From NCBI GenBank assembly GCA_030737875.1, contig CM060924.1, forward strand, positions 150,406,197 through 150,470,196: DNA of 64,000 bases. Direction: 5' to 3'. Positions 46,190-58,900 of this stretch are shown one piece after another (the stretch's first letter is position 1; the number at the start of each line of letters is the position of its first letter). The notes beneath the pieces were generated by a model. That model made no database searches, was not told where the DNA came from, and saw nothing but the letters and a program-made list of their open reading frames with translations. The position numbers and the translations under genes were made by a program. Origin of the DNA: Allium sativum. Its lineage: Eukaryota; Streptophyta; Magnoliopsida; Asparagales; Amaryllidaceae.

Positions 46190-46870
46190 GGTAACGATCT
46201 TGTTAAAGGTTTAGCTTTCCATCCCGTCGGGACTTTGTTTGGATCACCGCATCTTTTAAGTCCGTTTCGATAGTTGAGTCTCTGCACCTTAGTACTAGCA
46301 TAGTAGAGGATTCCGCTTTTGTCTCAAGTCCTATCGGAAGATCGGCCCATTTACTCATGGCTTGTTTGGATTTGAGAATGTCTATATCAAGTGTTGAGCT
46401 TGGAAATAATGCTTATGTTTATAGGTTGTGGATGGATTCTAGGGATGAAGTGGTTATCCAGTAAGGGGTGCCACTCTCGGTTTTAGAAGGAGGGTAGTTA
46501 GACTCTTGGCTTGCTTTGGTAATACCCTCGAAGTCTCGTGTAACCTTTTGGGTTCGGTCATGGTTAGTTACTTAGAATCCCTTGATGCCTTTATGGGAAA
46601 TTGGAAGCCCAATCGAGTGGTGTTCGCCGATAAGACAGATGGTTTATTTCACTTATGCATGGGTTATAGAAATCACCTTAGTAAGTGCGCTTGATAACCG
46701 GGTTGGCATCTGTTTACTTTCAAGAGAAAGTTCTTCTATGTGGAATACCTTGTGGTACGAGGTCCGAGATTCATTAGTGAATTTTGGAAAGCTTGCATAA
46801 GATCATGAGTACGCAGTCATGTTTGCGTCAAGTATTTTAGGAAAAGGATAAGCGCAAGTGGAACGAGAGG
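46190..46870 (+). pseudogene. pol: decayed protease-RT-integrase remnant of E3
   Basis: Short translated stretches in shifting frames match E2. A protease region has the active-site Asp replaced (LFGS for LFDS) and VESLHL kept. Then come LACFGNTLEVSC and [10 protein letters not shown], the start of RT (FADKTDGLFHLCMGYR), and finally an integrase fragment (FISEFWK) near 46775. Most of RT, RNase H and gag is missing. Stops and frame changes are frequent. The rest of the interior (45684-46190 and 46870-47650) shows no coding match that I recognise. Confidence 0.7.
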
Positions 46871-47650
46871 CGACGAAGAAATGAGTTTCAGCTCATGTTA
46901 TGGAAATAAGAAATAAGAAGCTACGAAATCGCGAAGTTAAAGGACGGTCAAGGCACAATGGAATTAAGCTCAAGGAAATACGACTTTGATGGTCAAAGAC
47001 TAGATACGCGCATGATATCCCTTTTGGGAGTATATCCTTGATCCCTGTTTTCTGTAGAGCTTACTTGTAGGCTATCTTTTGTGGACATCCTCTCGGTCCT
47101 ATTTTCTGTTACAAACCCCATAAGGAGTTTGTCTTGTTTATCTTCTCGACCCTGTTTCAGGGAATCCTAGGTAGAACCCTATGGATGTAAACATGTATTT
47201 GAAACATGTTATGATTGATATGGTTGCAAAGGGTTGCAAGTGGTTGCTCATGGATGCGCGAATTTATATTAAATATTAGCTCGACTCGGTCACATTTCAT
47301 ATTGCATATGCATGAGTATTTATACTTGTTTATGGATGAAATTGAATGTGTTATCATGCGGATGTTGCATATGGTTGAATGTTTGTGCACGCATATAGTG
47401 TATATGACTAGGACTATTTGCATACATGATGGATTCATAGCACTAAACATATTTTTGCATTCAAAAGATTTTTCAGGCCTGATCATTAGCATTAACTAAG
47501 GAACATGTACACACACGTTTTGCATATATTCATATGGCATTAGAAATCATCTAAGGACAATGGTTGCTTGTGGATGATGTTTTGAGTAAATGGATGACGG
47601 ATGGTAGGATATGTTCTTCCTAACTAGGAGATTTCGGGGACGAAATCCTA

Positions 47651-47664
47651 AAAGGTGGGGAGAA
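47651..47664 (+). promoter_or_regulatory. polypurine tract of E3
   Basis: AAAGGTGGGGAGAA next to the 3' LTR start, close to the E2 tract. One T interrupts it. Confidence 0.8.
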
Positions 47665-50600
47665 TGTAACAACCTGCATTTCAACAACATGTTAAAACGA
47701 GAATCAAGGCGGAATTTAATTTTAAATTCTGAATCAAGTAAAACGGGCTATGCCATTGCGTTCGTCTCGGAAAAATACGCGAAATAGAGTCCGAGTTTTC
47801 GAGAATCGGAGTCCGTATGACCCGTTTAAGGCCCAAAGAAGATTTCTGGAAATTTGAATTTCGGAAACAGTTTTGGAAATCAGAAATGGGGCCAGGCGGG
47901 AATTTTCCCGCCAAAGCCCATGTCGACAGGGGAGTCGACAGGGCTGTCGACACCCCTGGACCCCAAGTCGACAGGGCTGTCGACTTGGGTGTCGACTGGG
48001 CCCAAAAAACACAACGCCGTGTTTTGGTGGCCTGGTGCACCTGGATGCAGTCTTGGTCTGGTCTGATGGGCCTGTGACGATTTCTGTGGTCTAGATTAAC
48101 CCTAGATCTAATCCTATGGCCTAAAACTATCTTAATCTCTATAAAAAGACCCTAAACCTAATCTAAATCACTAAAAATAAAACCTAGCAACTAAGTGCTG
48201 CCAAAATCAACATTGATCATGGCCTCCATCTCAAATCCCTAGAGCCTATGCACTCAAATCAAGTTCAAATCAAAAGTTGCAAGCTTGCTACACCAAATCA
48301 AGGCCAAATCGACGTTGCTATGCGAGTTCCATGACGATTCTTCAACAAAGGGGGCACCTTTCTTAGCCAAGATGATTCATGCTTCTTTGCTTAGGCCTAA
48401 CTATGTAAGTTCTAGCTACTTTTGGGTCAAAACGGTATTTTTAATGTTGACATGGGATAAAATGAGGCTAAACATGATTATGCGAATCTATTTGAAACTT
48501 TACCATGCCTCTTGTGTTCATGTTTATGATCTTAGGCCATGTGAGTGACTTAATCATGCCTCTCATGCTATGCATAACCTAGTTTAACTTGCAAGTTTGG
48601 ATCTTTATGCATGAAATGCTAGCATGAACCTTTAGGAACCATTTTACTTGTGAAACATTGGCTAAGACTAGATTTTGGGGCTTATGCATGTTTATGAACC
48701 CAAACCCTTTTATGCTATCATGCAAGTTTGTGGCCAAGTCCTTTATGAGATTATGTATGTTTATGGCCAAACCCTTTGTGATAATATGCATGTTTGTGGC
48801 CAAATTACCTTATGACACTATGCATGTTTATGGCAAATCCCTTTACGATGTTATGCATGTGGAAGCCAAGCCCTTTTTGGCATCATGCATGGTTTGAGAC
48901 CAATATGTGACATAGTATCCTTACTATATTGACTCGATTTGCTTGCGTTGGGAAAACCGATTTTGGGTAGTTAGATAAACATGAACATGCTGCAAAGTCT
49001 TAATTTGAATATGACACGCGTTTATACTTGAAACTATGATTTGAAAAATAACATGGAAGATGACATGTAAGTATGCATAGAAACATGAGCTTGGGAATTT
49101 ACCTATTAAGTTAGGTCTACCCTTTGGGAATTTACCTATTAAGTTAGGTCTACCCAAATGCTCGGAAACGTGTAACATGTTTTGGAACATGATGAACTTA
49201 GATAATATGAGCATGGCCAACTCGAGGTTGGGTTGAGTTTGCAACGTAAAACTACCCGGAACCGACCGGCCTAACTAGTAGTTGCAAACAATAGGACCCA
49301 ATGTGAGAAGTTGGTCATGTCGCGCTTAAGACCCGAGGTTAGACTAGGTTGTGGTGTAAACCTACCCGGACCCGCCCGGCTTAACTAGTAACCACAACAA
49401 GGTCTAATGTGAGAGGTTAAGAGTGCATTAATTAAATTAATGCCACATGATAAGGTTAAGTAAATTTGACTAATGACACTTAACCGATATGATACAAATG
49501 GGTAGGTTAAGTGGGACCGGGCTTGATTTCCTTAATGACACTTAACCATGCAAGATGATTAGGAGATGAGGTTAAGTAATTTACACTTAACTAATCCGAC
49601 TGGGTAATTAGATGAGGTTAAGTAATTAAGACTCAACTAACCTAACCACGGTAATTAGATGGGGTTAAGTAATCCACACTTAACTAATCTAAAAACGGTA
49701 ATTCGACGGGGTTAAGTTAAACACTTAACCAATTAAAACTTGGTAATTCAATGAGGTTAAGTAACCAATACTTAACCAACTCAAAGTGGTAATTTAATGG
49801 GGTTAAGTTAAACACTTAACTAATTTAACACGATGATTTGATGAGGTTAAGTGACCTATACTTAACCAATCTAATTTGTTAATTTGATGAGGTTAAGTTA
49901 ATCTCTACTTAACCAATCTAACGTGAAAACATGATAAGGCCAAGTCACGAACCACTTGAATACGCTTGACCGACTTGACTCGTAAATTTGACAAGGTCAA
50001 GTTAATTTATAATTAACCAATCTAAAATGATAATTAGACGAGGATAAGTTATGGATTGTTTGATATACTTAGCCAACTTGACACATGGTTTGTAGGGTTA
50101 AGTCTTGGACTTGGATACTTAGCCGATTTTGACATAGTTTGTAGACGGGCTAAGTTATGAACTTAAGTGACACTTAACCCATTAGGTAAACCCTAATTCT
50201 GAGGATTAGGTGAATAACCACAGTTAACAAGGGTAATGGAAATAAGGCTAAGTGGTAAACCTTAGTTAAGGGCAACTAAGTAATAATTCTTAGTCAAGGA
50301 AATCTGGACCACTTCTTAGATAGGTGAGTAACCCGATGCGTTAGGTCAACGTTTATGTATGCGTGTAGGAGCAGGCTATCTGATATAGATAAAGGCTCCA
50401 ACGAACTGGGTAACGAAGCAGCGGCTTCGGGGAACGTGAGGATATTCTTGGGATCCCTCTGTGAGCTGCCAGGTCATTATACTAGGCTCACAAGAGGTTG
50501 AGGTCTGCGGTAGAAGAACCAAGAATATGCCTTGGTTGCTATGCGAGCGACCTAAAGACTGGGGTGGATAGCAGTGAGTCGGCGGATACATAAGGTGCCC

Positions 50601-52039
50601 GAGATAGCAAGTCCGTCGATCATCTAGCATCTTGAGTCAAGCGTGTACGTACGGAAAGGCAGGGAACACCCAACAGACCATGATTGCTATCTAATCATGG
50701 GTGAGGTAGGCCGTAGGATGTGGGCTGGCCGGAGTGTAGTTCTCATGCAAGATTTTCTCTTGTGTTGCCTTTCACTAGTTGAGGGAGGGGTCTCGTGGGA
50801 CCATAGCCACGTGTAGAAAAGCAGACCTTAGTATCTGCATCGGAAGATAAATCTAAAGCTCCCGACCGAGTCCTGTATTTCTTGGTTTGCCCTGTGACAG
50901 GACTCGGATGGCACGATGTGATACGTGTGCATACAGTTATAGAAAAACGATTCACGATGAATGCGTGGGAAAAAGGGCGCGGTTGAGGGTTAGCGTAAGC
51001 CCTAGTGGCCTAGGTGGTTTAACCCAAACCGAAATACGAAAGCGTGCAATAGGTAAGCGTAATCCCTAGTGGTGCTAGGTGGCGTAAGTCCCATTAGTTC
51101 AAACGATGATTCATATGGAAGAGCCTAGCTAGAACAAGGGTGACAGTCCAAACGATTTCAAGGATAACACGACATGAGGAAGCCCGTACGAGGTACGTCA
51201 AAGGACTGAACTTATATACATGGAAAGAAACATATGATTTGAGTAACCTATATATGCGATATATTAGGTTGACATGGACCACTACACGACTTTGAGTAAG
51301 GGACATTCATGGTTAACACATAACAAGGCTGGGATACTAGTACGGAGGGTGCAGAGCAAATATATACATGTTAGAACTAGGAAGAATTTACATAATAGAT
51401 ACCGTGGGATGTTAGACGGGGTAGATACCTTGGGATAATGTACTCAATAGAAATCTGACGATGTGATACCTTGACTTATCATAACACCGCAGTTTATCAT
51501 GACACCTTGGTTTACCTTGCCACAGTAGTTCAACCGGCTATCCTGGTTTATCTATCTTGTAGTTATCCTTATGTTACTTTCAGTTTATGCATGTCATGTT
51601 ACCTTTACCTGTTTTTATACTGGAAGTAGATAGGACTTACTCTGTCTTTTTGACTGACCCGTTTTGTTTCGCCTCTTTTCTTCCGTTTCCCCCCCCAGGT
51701 TACAGGGAGGAAACAATGCTGTTTAGTTCGGACTTCTTCTGCCTGAAGGTCATCATGGATGGCTTGGACTTCTCTTAGCTATGGCCACTTTACTGTTTTT
51801 ACTTGGGGAATAATTTATGAAAAGGTTTTTATGCTTCTTTATTTTTGCTGGACAGGTTTTGATGTACTCTGATGTAAAAGGCTTTAGACCTTATTTATTC
51901 ATGTTATGAAAGTTTGACTTTACTTCCGCTATTTATATATGTTCTGTCTTGTGATATTTCTGTGCATGTTTACCAATAATGCCCCTCTAAAGCTAGTGCA
52001 TTCCTTTGCGAGTGACCCTAGCGGAGGTGGGGTGTTACA
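47665..52039 (+). repeat. 3' LTR of E3
   Basis: 4375 bp, collinear with 41299-45669. Scattered substitutions (for example ACCTGC for ACCCGC near the start), 1-3-base indels and a longer C tract (8 C near 51699) set it apart. It carries the same GTCGAC cluster, TATA box, repeats and hairpins. Confidence 0.92.
49228..49407 (+). other. paired conserved hairpins in E3 3' LTR
   Basis: Copies of 42860-43039. Hairpin 1 spans 49228-49301 and hairpin 2 spans 49339-49407, with unchanged arms. Confidence 0.8.
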
Positions 52040-52044
52040 TTGAT

Positions 52045-52911
52045 ATTTTTACATTGGACTATTTTCGTTGTTGAGCTTTCAGTTATTTTATTTTGTATTG
52101 AACAAGCAGCAGTTCAGTTTTATTTATCGGCACGTAGTAGTTAATCAGCATATGCTTCATTCAAAATTATGATGTCAGAAAAAAATGGAATTCCATATCA
52201 ATCCTTTTCTTCTGATTTCCGCCTATTGGAATTTTGGTTTATGGTACGAAATATGGAAAATGTTGTAGCTTTCCGTCAACAATAGAAAGAAACGGAAAAT
52301 GTGTTGGTTGGTACACAAATTTTCCATTCTCACACCTATATTGTAAGTGTGTACTATCCTTAATTTATAAGATATGCGTATGGTGTGTTCGGTTTAGTTT
52401 GGATTACTCAGGGGTATGAGGTTACACTAATTTACCACATTTTCTTAGTAGATTTAATGTTTGCATTTAACATTGTTTTGGAAAGTCTTCGTGTAGACAG
52501 TGGAAAATTTTGCATGGAATTGTGGATATTCATATATATCTGCTATGACAATGCTGTTCATTAAAGGTAAGATATTGCAAAGATGTATGCGTGATAGAGA
52601 ACTAGATTTCTATTTAAAAATAATCTTCAGCCGTGTATTCAAGTCAGAAAGCTCCTCTGTACAATACAAGAGAATCTACTAACATTGAAAGAAAACCAAA
52701 CCTTTTTTATAAAATAGTGTTACAAAATAAAAGAAGAACATAAGAAATAAGAGAGAGGACACTTTTATGAGTTTAGATGTGTTTACAACATACACAAACT
52801 CTCTATTTATAGGCTTCACATGTCCCATAAACTACAATAGTGTCCCTTGCATTAAGGGTATTCACCCTTAAATACATATACATTACAACAAATTTGAGTT
52901 CAAAATGGTTA
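52045..52911. other. unit C spacer between E3 and gene 4
   Basis: This is spacer sequence matching 21967-22832 of unit B. It contains AT-rich sequence, open stretches of up to about 60 codons without a recognisable product (52234-52419, 52500-52682), and the TATA-like CCTATAAATAGAG on the minus strand near 52805-52817. Confidence 0.5.
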
Positions 52912-55900
52912 TTATTCCTTGTGGTTGTTGGATTCATGAGTTTGTGAATTGGCCGGCTTGAGTTCAAAGCTGCCTGGAAGACCTTTGCCTCTTTCATTCA
53001 ATTTTTGCTCCATCTCATTCAATATTTGCTCCAGCCTATTCATTTTTTGTTGCAGCCTACCGCTTATTTCATCAATTTCCTATAACACAGAATATCACCC
53101 AGGATAAAAGGGACAATGAATGATAATGATTAATGAAAAAGCTCAATTCTTAAGTTGCTAAAGAGAATAATTTTCACAAATAAGAGAAGTGTATATTGCT
53201 TAAGTATAAGAAAATCAGTAAACAAGCATTTTCTTTGATATCCAAACTACTCAGTTGAGTATCACGTCAATGATTTTCTTTTTAAGATCACCATACAGTT
53301 ATGCAGAAATATTATATAATGAAATACTGATAATTTTCCAAATGAATAGTTGTACTGGAAAGAAAATGCGTATGGATCTATATGCACTGGATAAGGACAT
53401 ATAAAAATTCATGTATGTGATTTTTCTCCTCCCTTTGAAAAAAAAAGGAATGAATCAAACTTTTAGTTCTAAACTCTGGAAGATGTATCCTAACTAGAAG
53501 CGCCAACAGAACATTTATGATCTTAATCAAGAACTAAATGAAGCTGCAGTAGCTCAAAACCTAGTCTCACTGACGAACGTAACTAGCTTTTACCAGCTTC
53601 ACCAACCAGTGTGGGTAACTACGTATATGGATACTCAAGGTTCAACTTATTTCCCAAGCTGAACAAATAAAAATGAAGATATTTGCTAATGCAAAAAATG
53701 TCTTTAAAAAAATATTTTTATCTCAGATTTATGTTTCAATGATAATTAGTGTTTATAGGAAGAAAGAAAAAAGGGGATATTTTGAGTTTAAATGTATCTA
53801 GATCCCAAAAGTACAGAGGATCCTCCAGAGGCATCAGATGTGCACACATGGGTACCTTAAAATTTAGTTCAAGCATTTCTTCCGTGTTAGCTGTCTTTGA
53901 TTTAGCTCTTCTGTGCATCTCATATGTTAGCCCAATGGCCGCAACCTAAGAAAGCCAACAATAGACAATCAGCATGCACTGCAGTCCAAAACTGTGAAAA
54001 TGGTAGCAACCTTTTCGTAGAGAAGTTTATATGTCTTTTGCACAATGATATGAAAGAGATTAACAAAAAAGAAAGATTCAATTATCTGGTAATAAATAAC
54101 ACACCGGGAAAACAACAAGCCCTCCAATTAATCCAGAAGCAGCTCGAATAGCTTTTTTTTCATTGAGAGGCCGTATCTCTACATCAGTAGTTCTATGACC
54201 ATCTATGCTCCTTTGCATAGTAGTGGTGAATCGACGGTAACCCTAATTTCAAAAGCAATGTAATAGTCGGGTTGCAATGCAAAAGCTAGAAGGCATTACT
54301 TTGTATACCAATTATGAGATATATGCTGGGATTTTTAAAGAGAACACGCCGGTAATTAGGAGGACGATGGTATTTATTATTTTTATGCATTAGATATGTT
54401 GACTGATACATTTATAAATACATAGAACCATAATGGCAAATAAGTCTGTTATCATTCAATTAAATGTATAAAACTTTTAGTTACAGATACAAGAACCACA
54501 GGTCATGGCCGTACATCTCTGAAGACCCATCTCAGTCAGCTTGGACCCAACAAAATAATTTCGCATGCATTGTTGGCTAGGTTAAAGTTTATTTATCCAT
54601 GCTCCTTGTGCTACAACCATGCCATACATTCCAATACTAGTTATATATTTTGAAATAAAATGAACTCAAGTTTATTAGATATGTTCTTATACCATTCATG
54701 ACCATCTTCACAAAACTGAGATTATTATGCAATTTCCAGCACATTCCAAAATGTTAAGTTAATATCAACCATTGAATTCAACCATTAACCTGAAGAAGAA
54801 AAAATCCAATATTTTATTATTATAGAATTGTCCAAACAAACCAAATTTATATGAAGATATCCCTTTTTTCAAAAGTAAATAAAAAATAATAATCTACTTT
54901 CATAGTCTAGGGATGTAGATTGGGTCGCCCCAACCACACTCGTATCCCAATATTAGCCGAACTATTACGGTGGCACTTTTCGATCTTGTTGATTTAATAC
55001 CATCATTGCATGCCTCCACAAATGAAAAAGCGTTGATATGTGGTTGTCAAAAATCGAACCTTCTCCCTCTACTGGGGAGATGAGAGCCCTTGCCGACCTT
55101 GCTAGAGCTGCTGACAGACGAAGATTATCTTGAACGATATAAGAACATATTCACAATGTTTGATTCCATTTTGATTTGTATCTTTGAAAAGAAGGCAGCA
55201 CAAGGGATGTACTCCCTCTCTTCCCATATGTGTGTTATACATACATACGCTAACATATGTGCGCACACATGCACGCATGCGTGCTTGTGTGCATGTTTAA
55301 CTATGTACGTCAATACATCTAATAGCATATTTTGCACCTCGTTTTTGTTCTTTGGATTCATATCATTGATTATGTAATGTTGACTGCATCATTAATTCAA
55401 TGTTAATAGCGACATGCCAACAATGCAAACGCCATTAAACCCAATCAATCTCGTAGTCCACAATTAGATAGAAATGGGGTGCAGCATTTCAAAAAGCCCC
55501 TTAATGTGTGGGTGCGCGCGCGCACACACCCAAATCATCCTTTATTTTTGTAAATTTGAGAAATCCTGACATACTCAGAATAATATTTCAAATCGACTAT
55601 TAAAATTAATATTTTAACTATTGATTATGACTTAACATTTCGAACATATTAGATGTTTCAAAACGATATCAATTATTGTGGACACGATGCTCGTTGTGAA
55701 GACTGAACATCTTAAAGTTCCAATTAATTTTAAATAGTATAACACTAAAACCTTAGCGGTGCAAAATGTAGTTGCACCTTACCTACATACATATATGTGT
55801 GTGTGCACACACGCGTTTGTGCACATACAAACACACACATGCACACGCGCACCACTCACGTGTGTGCATGTATATGGCTCAACTACACATCTCTCTAATA

Positions 55901-58900
55901 CACCACAACTGTTTTCTAAACTGCACATGTAATTGTATGGACAATCGTAGTGTAGCATATAAAATAATGGTATGGAATCCAATGCACAAAACTTTGCACT
56001 ATACAAGAGTACAAATGGAGTTTACTTGGAACAAATATTTTCTACAATAAAAATTCAAGAGATCCTCCAAACAAGAAATAATGACCAAGAATAAAACCAA
56101 TTTTATCAATAAGGTTATCCCTTTATATGGAGTAACATAATGAAGATGGATAAAGTATTGTTCATATTGGAACACAAAGGGAGAAAGTGATATGATTAAT
56201 CATTAATGAGAATGTATCGTCAAATCTCACGTTGCTTGTACGGTTGACTTTAAAAGTATAATGTGCTTGTCCTACCGCGTTTGAAATCAAGAGATATTTG
56301 TATGTTTTATTTTAATAGCATCCCAGCAGAGTGGAGATACTCAAAAATGCAGAAAAGATTTTTTTTTCTTTTTCCGCCGCTTTAGCAGGGAGAATTCAAG
56401 TGTTGAAATGAGATTTTGTCCCTTTTTCCCCCAAGCGTCATCCTATAAACCGGGAAATGATCCTCGTTTATGGTATAAACAACAAATAAAGTGTTGATTA
56501 TAATATAAACATCAATCTGTTCGGTGTCCATAGTCTTCAAAACAAAAATTATAAAACAGTTTTCTGAAATACAAAAAACTGTTTTTAACTCAAATAGTGG
56601 GAGGAATTTATACTTTTTTTCAGTTTCCTCATTCCAAAATCCAGCACCATACTGGAGATGCTCTGATGACTATAATGATAAATGCCAACGGTGGTATTTC
56701 CAAAGTCCACATATACACTTTCCCTTGTCCAAATACTACTAAAACAATGGAATGACATGCTTTGTATAATACTGTATTTTTACCTAAGACCACAAGTACT
56801 TTGATTGGCAAATGCCAGCTTACATTTGTAAGTACTTACAAAAATACACCTAACATTTTAAAAACAATTACACATATGCTCATTAGTATACCGAAGACCA
56901 AAAGTTCTTGTACCTTCTTTCTGATTAGCTAAAACATTGTATTTAGGTTGCTGGCTAAAACTTAACTAAAAAGTAATTAATCAAACCATAAAATATTCAT
57001 ACTCATTTTCCTTAACAAATCAAAAATGCAATTACTATGTGCATACTATCCTTGATCCTTCACTTTGGAAAGGTGGGCAATAGTAATAACATAAAACTGT
57101 AATGGCCACTTTGTACTGCCATGGTCATGAAGAAGAAAGCTTGCTGTTTACAGGAAAATTAAGGGTGAAGACGGTATGGCTTGGGGACTCTGCATGAGGA
57201 CTGTTCAGTTGTGCATGCCTCAGATCTGCGTGCATGTGCATACTGTTGCATTTTGTATTTCAAATGCAAATGGGCCGTGCTATTGAATGTGTAAAGTTGA
57301 TGTAATTAGAAGCTTTGTTACTAATTGGTACCATTTGTTTTGATGCCAGAAATGGGCTTGATTGATCGTCCTGTAGCTAGCATGTTCAGGTATAAATAAG
57401 AGCGCTGGCCGCATTTGTAATAGCGTGGATGAAAAGTGATCAAATTCTAGAGCAATTCTATCCTAGTTTGTAGCTGTTATTTCCATTTCAAGTGGTTACT
57501 TTCAGTACCTTAGTTACATTAGTTTTCAATTTCCTGTAGCTTCCATAGCCTTAGTTTGTTAGCTGTAGCTTTATTTCTTACCAGTAATTAGTTTCCAGGA
57601 GTTCAAGAAAAATAATGGCTATGGCCGCCTATTCAAGATGGCCGTATCATTTGGTATCAGAGCGAGCGACTGGGTTAACCTTCGACAACCAGTCAGAAGC
57701 TTAATCCGGCAATGCATCTGAATCTCCACATCAATATCAAGAACCAGATCAAGATTGGTTCAAGCAACAAGGAGGATATCCGAATCAGCCTATACATCAT
57801 CCACCACCGCCAAAACACTATCAAGATCCATATGTTAATTATCCGTACCCTATGCCAGCCTACCCATCAGTTTACCCACCTGTACATGCAACTGGTCCCT
57901 ATCTAATTCAAGAGAGTAGTAGCGGCAATGGATACTCCAAGTCAGCATCCACAACATGAGCTTTACATCAATTAGCACCTTACACAACAATGGCTGCAAG
58001 AACTAATACTCCACCACCAAAAAATTCACTGCCCTATTACCCAGAGATCCACCTACAGATCCAAGAATCACATCATTTGCACCAAGAACCGCCTTGCAAC
58101 AGCCAAGAAATGCTCCACACTCCAAAAATCCTCCTTTATCCTCTCAAGAATGTCAACAAGCACCCCAAAACCATCAAGAGCACTCACAAAAGTCGACCGC
58201 TAACTCCAAAAATTAGTTTCAAAATTCAAAAACAGCTCCTAATAGCATTCCTCAAATCCGAGAATTTGAATCATCGTCGAGGTTGATATTGGATCTAGAG
58301 CATTCAATTGAGAAAATGGAATCGATGGAGTTGAGTAACATCATGAAATCTATCCTATCTATCAACAAGAATTTTAGTGATGCTATTATTCCCCTTCAAG
58401 ACAACCTACCATCATGTCAACTTTCAAATTCTAAGACAAAGAAGTTCATTAGGTTCCCTCATAGAATTTGGGGAATTTGTCTTGAATTGACAAAACAATA
58501 TCCTACAGGTTATGATTTGGAGCTTAACGAATTCAGACTCTTCGCTATTGCCTTGGATGAACTAATAAAGAACTGCTGTGTTGCTGCGCCTACCACCAAA
58601 ACTCTGGCCGAAGACAGCGACTCAACATATGTAGACATGTTGGAAAGGAGAAAAGATGAAATATGTAATGTTGCAGATGTAGAAAACTTGGCTGAAAATG
58701 AAGAGAAGGAAGAAGGCAAATCCAAAAATGATGAGAGAAGCTATATTGCTGTAGATAAGAAAGTGGGTCCAGAATTTAGTGAATCAAATGAAGAGATTGA
58801 TGGAAATAGAGATATAATTCAAAAATCTAATATGAGTACAGTGTTGATTCAGTATGAAAAAGTGGAGGGTAAAATTGAGACAACTGTTGTTCATATTCAA

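Larger units (their letters stand above)
41299..52039 (+). mobile_element. E3: Gypsy-type element with 4.4-kb LTRs and decayed interior
   Basis: The element is 10741 bp on the plus strand, with perfect target duplication TTGAT (41294-41298 and 52040-52044). LTRs are 41299-45669 (4371 bp) and 47665-52039 (4375 bp), with TGTAAC...GTTACA ends. The interior is only 1995 bp: PBS 45672-45683, remnants of protease, RT and integrase, and polypurine tract 47651-47664. More than 20 substitutions and several 1-3-base indels between the LTRs are visible by eye, so it is older than E2. Its LTR ends and internal motifs are homologous to those of E1 and E2. It cannot encode its own enzymes, so it is a non-autonomous derivative with very long LTRs. 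Confidence 0.93.
24710..54784. repeat. tandem unit C, with E2 and E3 inserted
   Basis: This unit starts and ends with the same sequence as A and B but is 30 kb long. Removing E2 and E3 with one target duplication each leaves 7.7 kb, and adding back the deletion at 25670/25671 (about 2.79 kb, matching 15151-17944 of unit B) restores about 10.5 kb. The deletion joins ...AACACTAA to TTTGGACTC with only two shared bases. It removed the 5' LTR, PBS and first half of the ORF of the small LTR element. Confidence 0.88.
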
